In this document: positions 8,698 through 18,945 of the stretch, one piece after another
Layout of the letters: each line of letters begins with the position of its first letter
Position numbering within the stretch: the first letter of the stretch is position 1
From: Cladosporium sp. IMV 00045
Taxonomy: Eukaryota; Ascomycota; Dothideomycetes; Cladosporiales; Cladosporiaceae
NCBI GenBank assembly: GCA_001931905.2
Contig: MSJI02000729.1
Location: 1-35,796, forward strand
Direction: 5' to 3'
DNA: 35,796 nucleotides
The notes under the pieces: generated by a model
The model's input: only the letters and a program-made list of their open reading frames with translations
What the model was told of the DNA's origin: nothing
Databases searched by the model: none
Translations under genes and position numbers: made by a program

Positions 8698-9044
8698 CTA
8701 TATTAAATAGATTGTGAACGTCCAAATGTCATCATTGCTCTGCTTCGATGGGAATAAATACATCCAGCTTTCGCAACCGCAGTCATTAACTATAAAGGGA
8801 ATGAAAGTAATCTGTAACACTGTCACTCAGCGAGATGAGGGAAAGAATCTAAAAAGCGAAACACTTCATACTGGCGGCTATCTAAACTGAAATTACAGCG
8901 CCCTTGTCCATTCTGATCGTAGCATCGTCCAAAAGCCTCGAAACCCGTCAAAACAAGAGAAACAAAAACAAAAACAAAACATTCGCAGTCTGAAACCCCT
9001 GAGCGCCATATCCTCCTGTACCCCTGAAAGCTGGAGTGATCCAT
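8698..9044. other. Intergenic between the SprT-like gene and the C2H2 gene
   Basis: Upstream region of the SprT-like gene and 3' flank of the C2H2 gene, both on the minus strand. It is AT-rich near 8700-8820. No coding region seen. Confidence 0.4.
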
Positions 9045-9990
9045 CTAAGAGCTTGCACCGCGAGATGCTTCTGCGCGCTTCCTCCTCCTCGAAGCAGCCT
9101 TGCGATCGCTGTTTCGGCCCATGGTGAGCTTCTGCTGCTCTGGAGACATGGCTTCGAGCTCAGCTAGCTGTTTGGCAAGGAAATCGTCGGTGTAGTTCCT
9201 GTGCGTGCGGATCGCCGGGAATCGGGAAGCTTGCTTTTCGGTGGTGGTGATGGTGGCACTGCTGGAGCTGGCAATTGGCTTTGCAATGCCCTGGTGGTAG
9301 GTCAGATCCAGGGGAGCCGGCGGAGGAGCGGCGGCGGCGGCAGCGGCGGCAGCGGTAGAAGACTCGGCAACAGCGCGAGCAGCGTGAGCAGCGTCGCGGT
9401 CAGCAGCCCTTTTGAGAGCTCGCTTTTCTAGCAGGGTGTTAGCGATTTTTTTAAGAATCGCCTCTCCCAGTAGTAAGTTTACCATTCAGCGCCTTCTTGC
9501 GTTTCTGCACAGCCTCGGGGGAGTGGGTATGGAGAAAGTGAACCGAGACGGCAACCATCGACTCGTTGCGGTACTTGCAAGAAGGACACTGAGGTTGGTG
9601 TGAGCGGTTGGTCTCCATGTGGTCCAGCTGTTTGTGGCGCTCCAGAGCATCCGGACAGGAATCCTTGTGTTTACACGAGAGGAAGCAGGGCTGTGAAGGT
9701 CTCCAAGCGCGGTTCCGCAAGTGCTCATCGACGTGCCTCTTGTACACGCCACCTTCTTTGAAGGTAGACGTGCACTCGTGGCACAGCCAGCCCTCGTCGG
9801 CTTGGTGAACATCCTTCATGTGGTCTGCGCGATCTTTCGGAAAATTGAAATGTCCTGCACAGATCGTGCAGGGGTATCGGTCGGGGTCTGCCACGAAGTT
9901 GGTGACAGCCGGTTCAGAAGCGGCGGGGGCAATGTTGGACCCAGCCGCAGTGACCACCTTCTCGGGGTGGGGAGGGAGGTGAAGCTGCAT
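9045..9990 (-). CDS. C2H2 zinc-finger protein, four fingers
   Basis: Two exons, 9483-9990 and 9045-9427. The intron 9428-9482 (55 nt) has GTAAAC, branch GCTAAC and CTGCTAG. Joined length is 296 aa. Four Cys2His2 fingers follow each other: CTIC...HMKDVH, CHEC...HVDEH, CFLSCKHKDSC...HKQLDH and CPSC...HFLHTH. A basic stretch (KRKKALN/EKRALKR) spans the splice junction. A run of nine alanines, then a proline-rich patch, lies in exon 2. The C-terminus is Lys/Arg-rich and probably a nuclear signal. It is probably a nuclear DNA- or RNA-binding protein; no named orthologue recognised. The finger with CKHKDSC has an unusual second half, so it may be an atypical finger. Confidence 0.87.
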
Positions 9991-11291
9991 GGTTGAGAGA
10001 GTTGCCTTCGTTGTTTTGATTGCTTGAACGAAAGGAAAGTGCCGAAAGGAGTCTTGGTTGCGAAAAGCAATGTCTTGTCTTGTGCGAGGGTGAAAGTGAT
10101 GACAGTTGGGTCAGAGTGTGGATGAGGGAGAGATGAGTATAACGAGATGGGGGGGACCAGGGCATACACTTATACGCAGCTCGTTGCTAGGACGCAAACC
10201 GAAGTACAATAGGCATTACTGTGTAGTAAACTGTGGTCATCAGTGTGTCTTCAAGGGCAACGAGACAGCAGCGAATCCAAGACAGCCAAAAGGCAGGCTG
10301 TGGTCATCAGATGTCCTCAATGTCCTCTCATGACTAATCCGGCGAACGAATCAAGGAGAGCGTAAAAGTAGCAAAGACATTACAATGGATAATAGGGTGT
10401 TGGAGCGGTGTAATGGTCAGAAACAATAAGCTGGCATGTTCAGTACTTACCATCACAACGCATTTGCTGGTGTGCGATGTGCGAGGTGAAAATGCGCGAG
10501 GTGAAAGCAGAGGCGACCGGGCGAGGGCCTGCATGAAGCGATAGCATCGAAGAGCGACACCTTTCACGTTGACGCAGTGTCTTGAAATAAGTTCTGATCG
10601 TGTTGACATAGGCCTTCGTGTCGCATCTGGTGTGATTCAGCATGGAATGTGGTGAAACAGCCAAATTCGGGACTGGCTTTGAAAGTGAGAGAGGCAGGGG
10701 TGCGGGTGAGATCTTAGCCTCGTTCCAAAAGTACGGCTATATCAGACTGCACATGAGATCTTGTCCCTTCTGCTTTCTATAAGCAACGTAATCCCTAACT
10801 GATAGTAACATTGTTAGTGCTAGTCCAGACAAGAAAATGTGAGCCTTGAACTTATCGGGCCAGCCGCGTCTTCCTCCACATACCTTCTCTCCCTTCGGCG
10901 TCTCTGCGCAGGACGCGTTCTACATCCCCTACTCGCGCGCCCTGTACTACATTGGGGTTCATGCGAGGCGTGGGTGGGGAGCGTTCGATCGTGGAAATGT
11001 GTTGACCGTCTGTCAGAGGCAGAGAGCAATACACCCATCGACGCTGCGACAAGATCTCCAGCCAACCGCTTGTTGTTGTCCAGCTCCGAGTTTCATTGAT
11101 TGCTCACGCAAGGCAAAGCACAATGCTTTGATATACTCCGGATCGTTGTTTCTTATTCCTTGCGCGGCGCGTTAGAGGGAGTCCAAGGAGTGTTGTTTGA
11201 GCAGCCACGGACCCGAGGTACGTTGACACGCCACCATGCTCTAGCATTCAGACAGGTCTAGGTTGAATTTAGAAGTCGAGTTGCGCGGCGC
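9991..11291. other. Long intergenic, promoter side of the C2H2 gene
   Basis: About 1.3 kb. Bases 9991-10170 are pyrimidine-rich on the minus strand, as in many fungal leaders. Small frames on both strands (up to 109 codons) show no motif. It may hold a long 5' leader or an unrecognised noncoding RNA; nothing more can be supported. Confidence 0.4.
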
Positions 11292-12206
11292 TCACGCGGC
11301 AGGGTTGTCACTGCCCATGAGCTCGCGCACGGCCTGGGCGGCCATTCTCTTTCGCTGCGCTTCTGGCATATCAGCGCTCTGCTCACGCACAGCGAGCAAT
11401 CTGCTCATCATCCGGTCCAAATCATCAACTTGTGTCTTCTGGTCGTTGGCAGAAAGATCAGCACCAAGAGCATCGCCGTACTTCTCCGCTTCGTCGTCGT
11501 CCTGGTCCAGAAGGGCGGCCTTCAAGCCAAACAGCTCCGCTGTCATTTCAGCCTCTTCATGGCCGAAGCCACCAAATCCATTATCTTCCCCATCCTCAAG
11601 ACCCAATTCATCCAAGCCATCACCATCATCCGCCCACTCATTCGCCTCAAGCGCCTCCTTCAACCTCTCCACGCCCTGCTTCTCGCCAAACTCGTTCGTG
11701 CCCTGCGCGCCATATTCTACAAACTCAAACCCACACTGCATAGCAACATCATCCCACTCTTCCCTCAACTCCTTCCCCAACCTCTCACTCTCCCTCCCCA
11801 CAGCCGGCATCCCCACCGCAAGCATAACGCTCTCCCCACCAAACCCCTCATGCGCTTCAATCACCTCCTGCAAAGCCGCCATAGTCTTCTCCGCCTCTTC
11901 ACCAACTTTCCCATCCCTCCCCAATCGGAAGACATATACCCAAGCTCCCACGGCTCGAACCACCTCGCCCGCTTCCTCTTTCAAAAATTCCGCTTTCCAT
12001 TCCGCAACGTCAGAGATCTCATCTATCCAGACAGGTACGGTGGCATTGTAATAGGCAGTTCGAACGTCCCATTCGTGAGTGAGGCCGGCGCAGGAGCCGG
12101 AAGCGTGGGGTGCAGGCGCATTGCCCGTAAGCGCTTTCGTTATGTCCAGAGAGCCGCACTCTGGGGCACCGAGAATGAGGAGGCGGCGGGCGTGTTTGAT
12201 GTCCAT
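11292..12206 (-). CDS. IRC6: Alpha/gamma-adaptin-binding protein p34 (Irc6/AAGAB family)
   Basis: Single exon, 304 aa. Residues 7-25 form a degenerate P-loop (LILGAPECGSLDITKALTG) lacking the GKS/T lysine, as expected for the pseudo-GTPase domain of this family. The C-terminal helical segment, VDDLDRMMSRLLAVREQSAD followed by MPEAQRKRMAAQ, is the family signature. Between them lies an acidic linker (about residues 190-260). Family members bind alpha and gamma adaptin and help assemble AP-2 and AP-1 clathrin adaptor complexes in the cytosol; yeast Irc6 works with the AP-1 and Rab pathway. Length is usual. Two long antisense frames across it are codon-usage shadows. Confidence 0.87.
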   Translation of the reverse strand: MDIKHARRLLILGAPECGSLDITKALTGNAPAPHASGSCAGLTHEWDVRTAYYNATVPVWIDEISDVAEWKAEFLKEEAGEVVRAVGAWVYVFRLGRDGKVGEEAEKTMAALQEVIEAHEGFGGESVMLAVGMPAVGRESERLGKELREEWDDVAMQCGFEFVEYGAQGTNEFGEKQGVERLKEALEANEWADDGDGLDELGLEDGEDNGFGGFGHEEAEMTAELFGLKAALLDQDDDEAEKYGDALGADLSANDQKTQVDDLDRMMSRLLAVREQSADMPEAQRKRMAAQAVRELMGSDNPAA

Positions 12207-12953
12207 TTTGATTGCGTTTCGTACAATTCGAACGTAAGCCTACATTTTGTTGTTGGTTTGGGAAGTGAATTGAAGGAGTCGTGGAATAATGTGGGGTGTA
12301 GTTGGGGTTGTGGGACAATCACGTGATATCTCGACATTTGATACTGCTTTCGGTGGCATTATCCAGAGGCCAGGTATGGGAAATGATGATGCGAGACTGA
12401 TCAGACAGTGTTGGAGTCTGGCCTATCCTGCGTTACAATCGATGAGGGTGCATCTTATATACATGCATACGAATTAACATGATTTGCCTGAATGATAGCC
12501 TCTTCGTTCCGCCTACATTCAGGAGGCACGATTTTATATTCACGACGCAAGACTGCAGACTACCCTGAGAAATAGCATGGGCAGATGAGAGAGAGACGGA
12601 ATAACCGTAATTCATGGTATTGGGATTCCTGGCTGTCTATAGCGAATAATAATGACAATGCTTGAGAGTCGATAAGACCGCTGGGCATGCGCGTAACCGC
12701 AAGGCTTCCTAACTTCTTTCTGAGCCCTTGACTTCTCTGCTCTGTGACGACAACGCCATACGCCGCGCTATTTTCGTCGTTTCCTGTTGAATAACCGCAA
12801 GCAGGTCTCGGATTTGGTGTATCTCATTCGGTCGCTCTTTGCGACAGCCATTGCGTCAATTCATCTGGCCGCCGCTCCCATTTTGATGTTTGCAGTATTT
12901 GCCGTACTTATTCAAGTTTTCCCTCATGGCTTTCATCCGCTCGACTGCTTCGT
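12207..12953. other. Intergenic, IRC6 upstream region and SMD3 3' flank
   Basis: No coding region recognised. The SMD3 frame ends with a TAA at 12954-12956. The next bases read GTAAACGAAG on the minus strand and could act as a splice donor, but the usual C-terminus is already complete. Confidence 0.4.
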
Positions 12954-13503
12954 TTACCTGCCGCCGCGCTGGCCACGAGCACGGTTGACAGTAGCCCTGC
13001 CTCTCGCGAGACCGACACCACGGCCGCGAGTACCACGAGATCTGAACATAGGCGCATTCCTGTCGCAATTATCAGCATGCCGGTCCCTCAGTGCTTGCAA
13101 GAATATTCCAACATACCTCAGCATATCCGGCACGATGAACAGGCGCACATGCGAACCGCGAATGTATACGCGGTCCAAGTGGGTGACTCTGCCGTCGCGC
13201 TGCGTGACGTTGATGTTCTCCATTTGCACGTTCATGTTGTCCTCAGCTATTGAGCATAAGTCAGCCTGCTGTGTCCTTGCTACTCTTGACTCGCTGCCTC
13301 TCGCGATCGCACGCACCTTCAACAAGCTTTCCACGGTATGTCTGTCCGGAGGTGATCTCAACCGTCACTTGATGGCCCTATAGCATCGCGAGTCAGCTGC
13401 GACAAGTCCTGTAAGCAAGAGGCAGGTCTGCGAGGGCAGTTGCGACTTCACTTACGGTTGATTCGTTCAGGAGTTTGATTGGGATGCCGATTGTGGAGGT
13501 CAT
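12954..13503 (-). CDS. SMD3: Small nuclear ribonucleoprotein Sm D3
   Basis: Four exons: 13456-13503, 13317-13377, 13117-13246 and 12954-13059. Introns of 78, 70 and 57 nt start with GTAAGT, GTGCGT and GTATGT. The joined product is 114 aa. The Sm fold is clear: [16 protein letters not shown], then [20 protein letters not shown] (Sm1), [20 protein letters not shown], and the Sm2 motif [20 protein letters not shown]. It ends in an RG-rich tail, the usual target of arginine methylation. SmD3 is one of seven Sm proteins that ring the U1, U2, U4 and U5 snRNAs for splicing. All three introns interrupt the Sm domain. The gene is divergent from PFA3, with about 480 bases between the two start codons. 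Confidence 0.97.
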
Positions 13504-13979
13504 GATTGCGGTATTGTCGGCGCGTGAGAAGAATTGGAAGATGTGTCGTTTTTGGGTAAGGGCGAGAAAGAATGAGGGGCGTGTATGTTTTGCGCGCTGT
13601 AGTATGCGGTCGTTGGAAGCTCATCGGCTGTGACATGTGAGCGAGCGCGAGCTTTCTGCGCCAAGTAAACCGCTTCAGCCACGCCTCAGCCACGGAGATC
13701 AACAGCGTGAGAGACGACGCGCATCCAACCTTCAACAATAGGAGGACATCAGCAAAATCAACTGGACCACTGGACATAACCTCAATCTAATCAAATTAAT
13801 GGCAGCTGGCCTGTATCATTAATCAGACCCACCCCGCAACATACCATATACCGCGCCGGAACATTCAAGCGACACGAAACCTATTTACCCCGTCGAACGC
13901 CTCTCTGCCTAACGAAAACATCATGTACAAATACTAAACGAACAACGACTCCTGTATGCCACAAACTACATTCGACACG
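13504..13979. promoter_or_regulatory. Shared SMD3/PFA3 promoter region
   Basis: The two genes point away from each other. No TATA box is obvious at either end, as is common for housekeeping genes. Short AT-rich patches sit near 13790-13830. Confidence 0.5.
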
Positions 13980-15653
13980 ATGGCGACTCTTGCGCCAGAC
14001 TCTCCACCCACAAGTCCGCCTTTCAACCGCCGCCGGAGAAGTTGGGCGCGCAAAGTCGAGCGAGTCTGCTGCCAAACAATATCCTATTTCCCGCTTTTCT
14101 TCGTCTACGGCTTGACAACATGGAGTGTCTGGGTCGCGGTACATGTCAGCTTCTTCTCGGGTAGTGGCTGGGTGGCATGGCTCAAAGCCGGAGGAACATT
14201 ACTACTATACATCATGGCCGATGTGAGCTATACGATCGCGGTATTCACGGACCCCGGATCACCGCTCGAGCCTAGGAGCGATGCTGCTGGAAGGAGAAAA
14301 GGAGGTGGATATGAAGGCTTGCCAACATATGAGGATGACGAGCCGGATATTCCGCAAGGCATGTCCACCGTCACGGCAAAGCAATCAGGCAAGCCGAGAT
14401 ATTGCAAGAAATGCCGTTGCGTCAAGCCGGATCGTTCGCATCACTGCTCGACGTGCGGGAAATGCGTTTTGAAGATGGATCATCACTGTCCGTGGCTGGC
14501 GACTTGCGCCGGTCTGCGGAACTACAAGCCTTTCCTGCTCTTCCTCATATACACCTCTATCTTCTGTTGGGCGTGTTTCGGTGTGAGTGCATGGTGGGTA
14601 TGGATGGAAATCGCGGAACAAGCACAAATGGAAGAAGGCATGCGAGTAGTCAACACCATTCTCCTCGCCGTTCTCGGCGGCATCATCGGAATTGTCCTCT
14701 CCGGATTCACTGGATGGCACCTCTACCTGACAGCCAGCGGCCAAACCACCATCGAAAGCCTAGAGAAGACCAGATACCTCAGCCCTCTACGAAGAAACAT
14801 GGAGCACCAACTCCACGCCAACCGGAACTATGTCGGCGAAGAGAACAACAGCAACACCACCTCCCCTCCCGCCGAAGAGCAAACCCTCACCGAACACCTC
14901 AAAGAAATCCACGCCAACGCCCTCCCCGGCGTCCTGCGGCCGGAAGAAGGCGAATCGACCTCCCCCTCCCCACACCCACCCTCCTCCTCGACCGAATCGC
15001 CCGCCCACTCGTACCTGCGCCAAAGCTACGCCTCCCTGGAAGCCCAGCGCGAGCACGAACGCTACGACGCCTACCTCGACGAGCAAGACAGCGAAAAACT
15101 GCCCAACGCATTCGACCTCGGCTGGCGGCGGAATGTCCTGCACGTCTTCGGCGAGAATCCCCTGTACTGGTTCCTGCCAGTCTGCAATTCCACCGGCGAC
15201 GGCTGGATGTGGGAGGTCTCGCCCAAATGGACGCAAGCGCGCGAAGACGTCGCGAACCAGCGCTTGCAATGGCATTCTCGACAAGCACAGCAGCAGCAAG
15301 CGCAGCAAGTCCCGAGCTTCCAGCCGCCTGCTGCTAGGAACTGGCGCTGGACCTCGAATGGGTTTGTGGATCGCCCTCGTCCGGCGCCTCCTAGAGTCAG
15401 CGGGCATAGTCCGGATGGTATGGGAAGTGAGATGCAACCGATCGATAGGACGAGAGGTGCATCAGGGGACAGAGATGAGTATGAGACTAGTAGCGATGAA
15501 GATACGCAAAAGAAAGGGGCGAGGAAGGCATCAACGGGCAGTGCTGCGGCGACAGAGAATTGGAATGATGTTCCTGACGATTTCCTCTCGCCGAGGGCTG
15601 CTGGGAGTCAACCGCATAGAAGTGTTAGTCGAGGACGTCGGAAAGGAGATTAG
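13980..15653 (+). CDS. PFA3: DHHC palmitoyltransferase, Pfa3-like
   Basis: Single exon, 557 aa from the ATG at 13980. An earlier in-frame ATG at 13956 would add eight residues, but it has T at -3, while 13980 has A at -3 and G at +4. Numbering from 13956, two membrane helices lie at about 43-66 and 74-96. The cysteine-rich domain is at 148-195 (YCKKCRCVKPDRSHHCSTCG), with the catalytic D-H-H-C at 175-178 (14478-14489). Two more helices follow at about 192-213 and 233-255, then TTIESLE, matching the TTxE motif. A long polar cytosolic tail includes a conserved NVLHVFG.NPLYWFLP block. These enzymes attach palmitate to cysteines by thioester; yeast Pfa3 acts on Vac8 at the vacuole. Assignment to Pfa3 rather than another DHHC member is by overall resemblance. 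Confidence 0.9.
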   Translation: MATLAPDSPPTSPPFNRRRRSWARKVERVCCQTISYFPLFFVYGLTTWSVWVAVHVSFFSGSGWVAWLKAGGTLLLYIMADVSYTIAVFTDPGSPLEPRSDAAGRRKGGGYEGLPTYEDDEPDIPQGMSTVTAKQSGKPRYCKKCRCVKPDRSHHCSTCGKCVLKMDHHCPWLATCAGLRNYKPFLLFLIYTSIFCWACFGVSAWWVWMEIAEQAQMEEGMRVVNTILLAVLGGIIGIVLSGFTGWHLYLTASGQTTIESLEKTRYLSPLRRNMEHQLHANRNYVGEENNSNTTSPPAEEQTLTEHLKEIHANALPGVLRPEEGESTSPSPHPPSSSTESPAHSYLRQSYASLEAQREHERYDAYLDEQDSEKLPNAFDLGWRRNVLHVFGENPLYWFLPVCNSTGDGWMWEVSPKWTQAREDVANQRLQWHSRQAQQQQAQQVPSFQPPAARNWRWTSNGFVDRPRPAPPRVSGHSPDGMGSEMQPIDRTRGASGDRDEYETSSDEDTQKKGARKASTGSAAATENWNDVPDDFLSPRAAGSQPHRSVSRGRRKGD

Positions 15654-15966
15654 CCGGGTCGTCCGGTACGCTGATACGTTTTTGTAGCGAGCAATTGAGG
15701 CTAATGAACTTCTGCATCCTATCAATCAACAGCGGTACCAGGCATAGTCGGTGACCAGTGATTGAGCTATGTGTATTACTAACTTGCAACTCGTCTTGGC
15801 TGACAGGCCTCTGAAACCGATTGCTGCATTGCATGTTTTGCCTCGTCGGCATTGCTGATCGACCTTGCCATTCCATCCGTCGACCATCACTCGCTAACCC
15901 ATCACTCGCTACTTGAACTGTGGACCACACGCTCATATCAGTACAATACCGCAGCTTGTACGCCGC
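15654..15966. other. Convergent 3' intergenic region
   Basis: The 3' ends of PFA3 (plus) and the MYND gene (minus) face each other across about 310 bases. No gene seen. Confidence 0.45.
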
Positions 15967-16773
15967 TCAACCCTTGCAAAACCGCTTGTGCTGCTTGTAG
16001 TGCCCAGCCTGACAGACCTTGCCACAGTACTTCTTGGCCTTGCACCTACCACAAAGCAGTAACGGCTTACCATCAGCGCGCCCCTCGGAACCACACCCAC
16101 CGCACATCTCACCCTCATACTCCGGCGTGCGAGCCTCAGCAGCAGTGCCCCCGGACGGGAAGAAGCCAAAAGGCGCTGGGACGTTCAGCATGACAAAGCC
16201 TCGCTTCTTGTCCCTCTCCTCTTTCTCGCGCAATTCAGCGGCGCTAGGCGGGTCGACGACGCTCCTGGCGGTGAATTCGTACGGCTCGCCGTCCTTATAG
16301 CCCTTGTGCCCGTCGCTAAGGGCCATCTGCATCTGCACCACGGCGTCGCGCATCATGCCGCTCTTGCGGTACTTGGCCGCTAACTGGGCCTTGTAGTTGG
16401 CGGGCAGGTTGCATCCGAGCGTCATGGCGCAGGCGCCGAGGAGGACGAACTCGTAGAGAGCGAAGGTCGAAGTCAACTCGTCGGATTTGTCGTTCATGGC
16501 GGCTTGCTTCTGCTCGATGAGCTTGAGCAGGGCGCCGGAGTTGAGATGCTCGCGGACGAGGTCGGTGGCGTAGCTGTTGCCCGCGTAGATGGAGAGGAGC
16601 GGCAGGTCGTCGAGGCCTTTTTTCTTGTCTTTGGCTGCTCGGATGGGGTGTTCTTCTTTGTAGCGGGCTCTGGCTTTGCCTTCGAGACCTTCGAGACCAG
16701 CAGCGTGAGACATGTCGCTGATGGCGTCGAAGTCGTGGTCGGACTCGAATAGGCCTAGACCCCAGGCACCCAT
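15967..16773 (-). CDS. MYND-type zinc-finger protein
   Basis: The open frame extends to an ATG at 16845, but the likely start is the internal ATG at 16773 (268 aa). The bases between contain the 3' part of a good intron (16798-16849: GTGAGT, GCTAAC, CCACAG), and the protein from 16773 begins with MGAWGLGLFESDHDFD, a start typical of this family. The MYND finger is at the extreme C-terminus: C-x2-C, then LLLCGRCKAKKYCGKVCQ, then H-x3-H-x3-C. The middle is a helical region without a recognised domain. Fungal proteins of this build are uncharacterised; MYND fingers usually mediate protein contacts. Location is unknown. Confidence 0.85.
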   Translation of the reverse strand: MGAWGLGLFESDHDFDAISDMSHAAGLEGLEGKARARYKEEHPIRAAKDKKKGLDDLPLLSIYAGNSYATDLVREHLNSGALLKLIEQKQAAMNDKSDELTSTFALYEFVLLGACAMTLGCNLPANYKAQLAAKYRKSGMMRDAVVQMQMALSDGHKGYKDGEPYEFTARSVVDPPSAAELREKEERDKKRGFVMLNVPAPFGFFPSGGTAAEARTPEYEGEMCGGCGSEGRADGKPLLLCGRCKAKKYCGKVCQAGHYKQHKRFCKG

Positions 16774-16797
16774 GTTGTTTGATGTGTAGGGTTTTGT

Positions 16798-16849
16798 CTG
16801 TGGGTGGATGTTAGCTTTCGAAGTGATAGCGAGGGATCTGAACACTCAC
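16798..16849 (-). other. 5' UTR intron of the MYND gene
   Basis: 52 nt, GTGAGT donor, GCTAAC branch site, CCACAG acceptor. It ends 25 bases before the chosen start codon. Inferred from splice signals only. Confidence 0.6.
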
Positions 16850-17182
16850 TTTTGGTTTGGGGTTATTGTGGTTTGTTGTAGAGTCAGATTAGGCAACGGA
16901 TTCTGAGAATATTTTGGTGAATCTTTTGGTATGTCGGTGTTTGTGCGAATGAAGGTGTCGAGTGTCTGGCGGTGTGAGAGTTTTATGGGTTGCTTTCACA
17001 ACTTCTCCATTCACAGGAAAGCGCAAGACCGGTCAGTAGGCAGACGTGCCATTGGGTGCCTGGTTCGCGTCTTGATCACCTGCTCATCTATAATGCTGCT
17101 GATTCACTCACGTCTTCAAGCAAACAATTGCCAGAAAAGCGAATCATCAATGCTTTCACTTCACACCGAAAACCAGTCACAT
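16850..17182. other. Intergenic, MYND upstream and thioesterase 3' flank
   Basis: About 330 bases. Contains the presumed MYND promoter. No TATA box or gene recognised. Confidence 0.4.
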
Positions 17183-18304
17183 TCACAACTTACTGCTATC
17201 ACCACCGCCACCACCACCACCACCATCCCTCTCCCCAACCCTAATCATCCCATCCTGCAAAATCGTAATAACATGCCTCCCCCTCGGCGACCAAACGCGA
17301 CTATGGAACAAACTCCTCCCCACCGCCGCCCTATCCGTCCAATCCTCCTTACAAAACCAATTCCCCTGAGCTCCCTCACCACCCTCCCCAACTTCCTGCC
17401 CAAACCACAAATCCCCCCACCCCGCATGAAAAACAACCGTATGCACCAAACTGCCCATCCTGACATAACTCCCCCCAACCCCCAAATGGTTCGCCGCGAT
17501 GTACAGACTGTTCCGGTCAGACGCGTACAAATGCGCGCAGGCGTGCAGGTTCGCATCCGAGGGCAAATCGCCTATCTGACGGTAAAAAATTAACTGTCGT
17601 TTGTCCAGCGGGTCTCTGTCGTGATTGTAAGCACCCATGTCGACTTTCCGTGTCGTGAGACCGGGGAATTTCTCGTTCGCGTGACCTTGGCGTAAATACT
17701 CCCAGTAGAACGGCACGTCCATGCCGGGCGCTTCGGGGAAGTCGGATGGTTTCTTGCCAGATAGGACACTGGCGTACTCTTTCCAAAGATCCAGGGGTTG
17801 CTGGACGTCCAGCTCGCTGGTCTCGTCCGTTTTGAACGAGCAAGTGCACGTGAAGCAGACGCCCTTGCCGCGCGCTTGCGTGACGTTGACGATGCGCGTG
17901 CTGTACGAGCGGCCGTCGCGGATGGTGTGGACTTTGTAGATGAAGGGGGTGGAGATTAGGCCGGGGAGGAGGAAGGAGCCGGTTATGTGCTACTTTCTCG
18001 CGTCAGCCAGTCGATCGATCGTTCATCCTGAACCGTCACGAGGTGACCGACTGCCTCTCCTTCAAAATTAACGACGACTTCCAAGACTTACATGTAAAAC
18101 AAACCCCTCCCTTACAGTCTGCGCCGCCGCCCAAGCGGCTTGGGCAAAAACATGACCCCCGTAAGCCCTCCCCAGCGATTTGGGATGATTTCCTCCAGGA
18201 CAGAAAGGCTGCGCCGTCGCGCGAAAAGTGACATCGTTGATGGTTTCAAGACGCATCAGATCGGCGAAGGGAAGATAGATATTACCTGCTGCTTGGTGTG
18301 ACAT
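17183..18304 (-). CDS. Peroxisomal acyl-CoA thioesterase, TesB/ACOT8 type
   Basis: Two exons, 18092-18304 and 17183-17989. The intron 17990-18091 (102 nt) has GTAAGT, branch GCTGACG and AG. The product is 339 aa, the usual size for the double-hotdog type II family. The N-terminal hotdog shows AQPFCPGGNHPKSLGRAYGG, then HVFAQAAWAAAQTV and the ITGSFLLPG strand. The C-terminal hotdog shows MDVPFYWEYLRQG, FYRQIGDLPSD and AANHLGVG...LVHTVVFHAGW. The protein ends in SKL, a perfect type 1 peroxisomal signal, on a poly-glycine tail. It hydrolyses acyl-CoA to free acid and CoA during beta-oxidation. The start at 18304 fits the family; the frame above it is open but unlike protein. Confidence 0.92.
17200..17225. 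repeat. ACC trinucleotide microsatellite coding the poly-glycine tail
   Basis: A run of ACC/CCA units with one CCG, in frame with the thioesterase. It encodes about eight glycines just before D-S-S-K-L. Changes in copy number would change linker length and keep the SKL end in frame. Confidence 0.75.
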
Positions 18305-18945
18305 TTTCCTGTTGATTTTCCCGATTTGGTTGGTATGGAAAAGTGAAAGAAAAGATTGAATGAGCTCAAGATTTGATTCTATGCCATCTATACAGTCTAT
18401 TGTTGTCGTGGCGCGAGAAATTGCTGCGGGTAGAGGAGAAGTATCAGAGAGGCGTTGGGTGAAGTGGACATTGATCGAGCTTGCCGAGGTCCGTTCGTTG
18501 TGGCTCCAGCCACTTCGCCTGGTCCTCAAGACTGATTATCACAAGACCGTGACTGTCCGAGTGGACCGCATGCTCATCAGGTCCTTCCAAGACCAAGTTC
18601 TTAATAACATCAATTGAAACGTTGAGACGTAATTTGTGATTAACAAGAGAAAATCGAGCAAGGAAATCGTCCGTGTTCATGTGACTCGTTCAATTCCTCA
18701 GAGGCAAGTATTGATACACGAATGAGCACTTATGTGAACACTGTAAAAGCACGTCGTCAACATCGTACAATACGTGCCTTGACGAACAAAACAACAAGAA
18801 CCAAGACCTCGCTGAATCGCACATCAACCAAAGTAAAAATCATCAGCGCCTCTCGCATGAACCCAATGCCAGACTATCGCGTGGCCTCCCGAGAGAACAG
18901 GCTCTTTGCACCAAAGACATCGTCCCTGTTGTCGTAAAATTTCCC
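18305..18945. other. Intergenic, thioesterase upstream and EDC3 3' flank
   Basis: About 640 bases. A 78-codon minus-strand frame (18444-18680) has a plausible amino-acid mix but no recognised family. Bases 18720-18940 are rich in AAC/ACA and look like 3' UTR of EDC3. No RNA gene recognised. Confidence 0.4.

Noticed and set aside
11263..12326. Two long plus-strand frames
   Set aside because: Antisense to IRC6, which has clear family motifs on the minus strand.
12787..13383. 198-codon plus-strand frame
   Set aside because: Antisense to the four-exon SmD3 gene, whose Sm motifs and splice sites are unmistakable.
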